Source: Lachnospiraceae bacterium UBA1718 (GTDB lineage: Bacteria > Bacillota > Clostridia > Lachnospirales > Lachnospiraceae). From it: DNA of 9,274 bases. This document shows, in pieces, positions 6,618 to 9,274 of this stretch. Location of the stretch: contig DCIU01000109.1 in assembly GCA_002317245.1 (NCBI GenBank), forward strand, positions 1-9,274. Reading direction: 5' to 3'. Below the pieces are notes generated by a model. It had not been told where the DNA came from. It saw only the letters and a list, made by a program, of their open reading frames with translations, and did no database searches. Position numbers and translations under genes: made by a program. Within the stretch, counting starts at the first letter, position 1. Every line of letters starts with the position of its first letter.

Positions 6618-6654
6618 TTCATTACGTCCTTTCGTATATTGTATAACCTAGTAA

Positions 6655-6683
6655 AGTATATAATTTTTCGTAGGAAATAGCAA
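6655..6683 (-). promoter_or_regulatory. predicted aspS promoter
   Basis: On the minus strand TTGCTA (6678-6683), a 17-base spacer and TATACT (6655-6660) form a good vegetative promoter. Transcription would start near 6648, giving a leader of about 30 bases. That is far too short for a T-box, so aspS appears not to be controlled by tRNA-sensing attenuation. Confidence 0.6.
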
Positions 6684-6710
6684 TAAAGTATGCTAGCAAA
6701 AGTGACACTC

Positions 6711-6731
6711 TGACCCCGTCCCCCAGGGTCA
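6711..6731. repeat. TGACCC/GGGTCA intergenic palindrome, REP-like
   Basis: TGACCC (6711-6716) and GGGTCA (6726-6731) are perfect inverted repeats around a C-rich loop. With the flanking AGTGACACTC (6701-6710) the sequence resembles the short GC-rich extragenic palindromes found in many copies in clostridial genomes, some linked to IS200-like transposases. It lies between the aspS promoter and the terminator of the symporter gene. A related palindrome with the same ends occurs at 8521-8551. REP identity is inferred from resemblance. Confidence 0.45.
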
Positions 6732-6740
6732 TCAGCGCAA

Positions 6741-6771
6741 TAAAATAGCTCCGTGACTTGCGCCACGGAGC
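6741..6771 (-). terminator. intrinsic terminator of the sodium:amino-acid symporter gene
   Basis: GCTCCGTG (6748-6755) and CACGGAGC (6764-6771) form a perfect 8-pair stem with an 8-base loop. On the minus strand the stem is followed by TATTTTATTG, and it lies 18 bases beyond the symporter stop codon. On the plus strand no T-run follows, so it acts for the symporter. Confidence 0.75.
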
Positions 6772-6789
6772 CGTAAATTCAAGTTAATA

Positions 6790-8322
6790 CTATTCCTGTC
6801 CGTTTCTAACTGCTTCTTCCATTTCCTTCTGGATGTCAGCGTCGTATGAAAGGATTGGAGCTACGTCCTTACCCTTAATCTTACGCTCAACATAGTTGTT
6901 AGTAAGCTTGTATACAAGTGGAGTAAGAGCAAGTACACCAATAAGGTTAGGAATCATCATGAGACCGTTGAATGTATCTGAGATATCCCATGCAAGTGAG
7001 TTCTCCATAATAGCACCGAAAATCATCATAAGTACGAAGATAATTCTGTATACCTTAGTACCTGTCATACCGAAGAGGTACTCAACAGCCTTTGATCCGT
7101 AATGTGACCAGCCCATAACTGTTGTGAAGGCGAAGAGAAGTACTGCAAGAGCAATGAACCACTCACCTGGCTTACCGAAGATGCCACCGAATGCCTTAGC
7201 AACAAGTGTAGCACTGTCAACCTCACCGATTGGAGCTCCTGTACTAAGATCAATGTATCCTGATGAGAGACATACAACAGCTGTCATTGTACAAACGATA
7301 ATTGTATCAGCGAATACTTCGAAGATACCCCAGAGACCCTGCTTAACTGGCTCCTTAACGTTTGAGTTAGAGTGAACCATAACTGATGAACCAAGACCAG
7401 CTTCGTTAGAGAAGATACCTCTCTTACAACCGTTCTTAATTGCAAGGCTTAATGCAGTACCAGCAGCACCACCGGCTACTGCCTTAGCACCGAAGGCAAA
7501 CTTGAAGATTGAACCTAAGATTGCACCGATATTGCCGATATGGCAAATAACGATGATAAGCGCACCGATTACATAAACGATAGCCATGAATGGAACTACA
7601 CGTTCAGCAAATGCAGCGATTCTCTGAAGACCACCAAGGATAATGAAACCACCAACGATCATAAGTACGAAACCTATGAACCACTTTATTAAAGAAATAC
7701 CGGCAATTGTTGGTACTGAAGTCATGCCACTGAAGAATGCCGACTCAATGTTAAGAGTAATCTTGTTAATCTGACCTAAGTTACCGATACCGAATGAAGC
7801 AAGCATAGCGAATACTGCAAATACAACTGCAAGAATCTTACCAACTTCCTTAAGTCCCTTATATGATCCAAGACCATCCTTTAAGTAGTACATTGGGCCA
7901 CCAGACCACTCACCTTCTGGATTCTTTCTACGGAAGTAGATACCAAGAATGTTCTCTGAGTAGTTAGTCATCATACCAAGTAATGCTGCAATCCACATCC
8001 AGAATACAGCACCAGGACCACCAACGCAGATAGCAGCAGCAACACCGGCGATATTACCTGTACCGATTGTAGCAGCTAAGGCTGTACAAAGAGCCTGGAA
8101 CTGAGATACAGAACCTACTTCTGACTTATTGTGTGTATCCTTCTGGAATACAGTAGCGATTGTCTTCGACCACCAATGCTTGATGTGTGAAAACTGAAAG
8201 AATTTTGTTACTGCTGAACATACAACACCTGTACCAAGCAGTAATACGATTGCGAACCAACCCCAAGCGAAGCTGTTCACTACGTCATTGACTGACGCAA
8301 CCTGTGATAAAAAGTTTTCCAT
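6790..8322 (-). CDS. agcS: sodium:alanine/glycine symporter (AgcS family)
   Basis: The 510-residue integral membrane protein imports alanine or glycine with sodium and is of normal length for the family, with roughly ten or more hydrophobic segments from residue 20 to 470. Family signatures are clear: GTGNIAGVAAA (87-97) with the following GGPGAVFWMW, SGGPMYYLKDG (140-150), and KRGIFSNEAGLGSS (300-313), which form the substrate and sodium path. The C-terminus is a charged cytoplasmic tail. The ATG at 8322 is chosen because AGGAGA (8329-8334) lies 6 bases upstream; an in-frame codon at 8370 would lie inside the riboswitch. A glycine riboswitch directly upstream points to glycine as the main substrate. 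It has its own promoter and terminator, so it is a single-gene unit. Confidence 0.96.
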   Translation of the reverse strand: MENFLSQVASVNDVVNSFAWGWFAIVLLLGTGVVCSAVTKFFQFSHIKHWWSKTIATVFQKDTHNKSEVGSVSQFQALCTALAATIGTGNIAGVAAAICVGGPGAVFWMWIAALLGMMTNYSENILGIYFRRKNPEGEWSGGPMYYLKDGLGSYKGLKEVGKILAVVFAVFAMLASFGIGNLGQINKITLNIESAFFSGMTSVPTIAGISLIKWFIGFVLMIVGGFIILGGLQRIAAFAERVVPFMAIVYVIGALIIVICHIGNIGAILGSIFKFAFGAKAVAGGAAGTALSLAIKNGCKRGIFSNEAGLGSSVMVHSNSNVKEPVKQGLWGIFEVFADTIIVCTMTAVVCLSSGYIDLSTGAPIGEVDSATLVAKAFGGIFGKPGEWFIALAVLLFAFTTVMGWSHYGSKAVEYLFGMTGTKVYRIIFVLMMIFGAIMENSLAWDISDTFNGLMMIPNLIGVLALTPLVYKLTNNYVERKIKGKDVAPILSYDADIQKEMEEAVRNGQE

Positions 8323-8335
8323 ATTGTTTCTCCTG

Positions 8336-8446
8336 TCCTTTTGCCTGAGAGATAGAACGACCTTCGTCAAAAAGTCGTCGTTACACCTTCGGCGCCCTAA
8401 AAAAATAGTCGGCTACCTAACGGTACCCGACCTTGGGTCTCTCCAG
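8336..8446 (-). ncRNA. glycine riboswitch, single aptamer
   Basis: Read on the minus strand the leader contains the glycine aptamer signature: GGAGAGACC at the 5' end (8436-8444), GGGCGCCGAAGGTGTAACGA in the core (8378-8397), and CTCTCAGGCAAAAGGACAG at the 3' end (8333-8351). The P1 helix pairs 8438-8443 with 8347-8352 (GAGAGA with TCTCTC, six perfect pairs). GTCGG...CCGAC with inner TACC/GGTA forms the upper arm. Many glycine riboswitches are tandem; only one aptamer is visible here. Its 3' end runs straight into the symporter ribosome site. Glycine riboswitches before sodium:alanine symporter genes are known. Whether glycine turns expression on or off cannot be seen from sequence alone. Confidence 0.93.
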
Positions 8447-8465
8447 TTTGTTAATTTACTTTGAC

Positions 8466-8495
8466 AGTATAACACAGGAGAGTGAGTGTATGCAA
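8466..8495 (-). promoter_or_regulatory. predicted promoter of the riboswitch-symporter transcript
   Basis: On the minus strand TTGCAT (8490-8495) is separated by 18 bases from TATACT (8466-8471). Transcription would start near 8459, about 13 bases before the first riboswitch helix, which fits well. The -35 box matches only TTG of the consensus. Confidence 0.5.
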
Positions 8496-8520
8496 GTATA
8501 CAATTATGCTTTTTACCAAT

Positions 8521-8551
8521 TTGACCCTATAACCCGCGGTTAAGGGGTCAA
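8521..8551. repeat. palindrome with TTGACCC/GGGTCAA ends over the azlD stop codon
   Basis: TTGACCC (8521-8527) pairs with GGGTCAA (8545-8551), and TAACC (8530-8534) pairs with GGTTA (8538-8542) around a CGC loop, leaving a small 2x2 internal loop. The stem includes the azlD stop codon (8548-8550). It may end azlCD transcription, but neither strand has a clear T-run after the stem, so it is not a textbook terminator. Its ends match the palindrome at 6711-6731. Confidence 0.5.
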
Positions 8552-8877
8552 AACACCATCTGCACAAGCACCATATAGAGTACTGTTCCCGCTCCAATGG
8601 AGATCAGAATATTCTTCTTCCATATATACAGGCCTGCAACGACTGCTGATGAGATAAGCTCAGGAAGTCCGAAGGGTGTAGAGATAAAGCTTACATTCTT
8701 GAAGCAGTATACAACAAGCATGCCCATAACCGCAGGAGGAAGAACCTTACTAAGATATGTCAGGATTGGCGGCACTTCCCTATTCTCTGGGAACAATATA
8801 AATGGCAGGAATCTGATGAGCATTGTAACCAGAGATGCCACTGCTACAATTCCAGCACTGTGAAGTACATTATTCAT
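8548..8877 (-). CDS. azlD: AzlD-family small subunit of a branched-chain amino-acid exporter
   Basis: The 109-residue, very hydrophobic protein has about four membrane segments and is of typical length for AzlD. Recognisable parts are TMLIRFLPFILF near residues 18-29 and the central LPPAVMGMLVVY. With AzlC it forms a two-subunit exporter of branched-chain and related amino acids in the cytoplasmic membrane. The ATG at 8877 is preceded by GAGGAGG with a 6-base gap; the frame is open upstream to 8904, but that start lies within azlC and beyond the ribosome site. The first 8 bases overlap the end of azlC (ATGAATAA), so the genes are translationally coupled. Confidence 0.9.
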   Translation of the reverse strand: MNNVLHSAGIVAVASLVTMLIRFLPFILFPENREVPPILTYLSKVLPPAVMGMLVVYCFKNVSFISTPFGLPELISSAVVAGLYIWKKNILISIGAGTVLYMVLVQMVF

Positions 8878-9274
8878 GTGACACCTCCTCAGCCCCAGCT
8901 TCATCCTTCAAGCAGGCTTCTGCTTGGCCAGCACTTAATCCGTTCTCAGACCTATCCTTATCTAGAACAGGTCTAAGCACAACCAAAAGCGCTGCAATAA
9001 CAATCATAGATGGAATAAGGAAATTCTCTGCGCCAAATATAAGCAGGCAGATAGTTGTAGCACCAATTCCAATAAAGGAAGTTAGTCTGTTGCCCTTTTT
9101 CATAAGATTATCTACAACAATAACCACAAAAAGTGCAGTCATTGAGAAGTCGACACCCTTGGTATTAATAGGCACCAGGGCACCGAAGAGTGAACCAGCC
9201 ACAGAACCAGTAATCCAGTAGAGCTGATTAAGCAGAGTGAAGATAAAATAAAAATACTTCTTATCAATATCCTC
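8870..9274 (-). CDS. azlC: AzlC-family large subunit of a branched-chain amino-acid exporter (3' part)
   Basis: The last 134 residues are present; the 5' part lies beyond the right edge and the frame is open to the window end. LNQLYWITGSVAGSLFGALV, encoded near 9170-9230, is the conserved middle region of AzlC proteins. It is followed by hydrophobic segments ending in LLVVLRPVLDKDR and an unusually long charged tail of about 30 residues (ENGLSAGQAEACLKDEAGAE and beyond). Complete AzlC proteins have about 230-240 residues, so a little over half is visible. The stop TAA overlaps the azlD start by 8 bases, and the azlD ribosome site lies inside this gene. Function is as for azlD: export of branched-chain amino acids across the cytoplasmic membrane. 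Confidence 0.88.
   Translation of the reverse strand, partial: EDIDKKYFYFIFTLLNQLYWITGSVAGSLFGALVPINTKGVDFSMTALFVVIVVDNLMKKGNRLTSFIGIGATTICLLIFGAENFLIPSMIVIAALLVVLRPVLDKDRSENGLSAGQAEACLKDEAGAEEVSHE

Noticed and set aside
6618..6700. T-box leader before aspS
   Set aside because: The predicted leader is only about 30 bases and I see no T-box sequence or antiterminator.
8323..8370. 16-residue N-terminal extension of the symporter starting at 8370
   Set aside because: This stretch is the 3' half of the glycine riboswitch; the ATG at 8322 has a good ribosome site and matches family N-termini.
8461..8475. Plus-strand promoter at TTGACAGTATAACA
   Set aside because: TTGACA and TATAAC are nearly adjacent with no 17-base gap, and no plus-strand gene follows; it is the complement of the minus-strand -10 region.
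8878..8904. Upstream start for azlD at 8904
   Set aside because: It lies inside azlC and upstream of the GAGGAGG site, which is positioned for the ATG at 8877.
9200..9202. GTG at 9202 as the start of a short protein
   Set aside because: The frame stays open to the window edge and the upstream residues are recognisable AzlC, so it is an internal valine of a truncated gene.
1..9274. CRISPR array, tRNA or rRNA genes, prophage or toxin-antitoxin system
   Set aside because: No regularly spaced repeats, cloverleaf or rRNA-like sequence was seen. The lone XRE-type gene has no toxin-like partner, with terminators on both sides.

Overview
The window looks like chromosome of a moderately AT-rich Gram-positive anaerobe, most likely a plant-fibre-fermenting clostridium of the Lachnospiraceae (Butyrivibrio/Roseburia-like). 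This rests on strong AGGAGG-type ribosome sites, AT-rich intergenic DNA, a cytoplasmic cellobiose phosphorylase very like the clostridial enzyme, a LacI-type regulator beside a sugar-type lipoprotein, and a glycine riboswitch before a sodium:amino-acid symporter. The genus is inferred from protein resemblance and was not tested.

Region 1 (1-4214) is a cellobiose-use locus. On the minus strand a LacI-family repressor (205-1230) is followed by the start of a lipoprotein gene (143 to beyond position 1), probably the binding protein of a sugar ABC transporter. Divergently, on the plus strand, lies cellobiose phosphorylase (1612-4089), which splits cellobiose with phosphate into glucose 1-phosphate and glucose. 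The roughly 380-base divergent region carries two identical 16-base LacI-type operator candidates 242 bases apart, one at the repressor's promoter and one in the phosphorylase leader. The phosphorylase gene ends in a 117-base nested inverted repeat that is probably its terminator.

Region 2 (4215-4822) holds a small XRE-family DNA-binding protein (4424-4786) behind an AT-rich upstream region with several palindromes, one resembling the LacI-type operator. It ends at a strong bidirectional terminator shared with aspS.

Region 3 (4848-6683) is aspS (aspartyl-tRNA synthetase, minus strand) with a recognisable promoter.

Region 4 (6711-9274, minus strand) is amino-acid transport. A sodium:alanine/glycine symporter (6790-8322) is preceded by a single-aptamer glycine riboswitch and followed by a terminator. 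Upstream lie azlD (8548-8877) and the 3' part of azlC (8870-9274), a two-subunit branched-chain amino-acid exporter whose genes overlap by 8 bases.

I saw no CRISPR array, tRNA, rRNA, transposase gene, phage gene or clear new multi-gene system. The most interesting points are regulatory: the paired operators, the layout of the riboswitch against the ribosome site, the nested hairpin after the phosphorylase gene, and two intergenic palindromes with the same TGACCC/GGGTCA ends.
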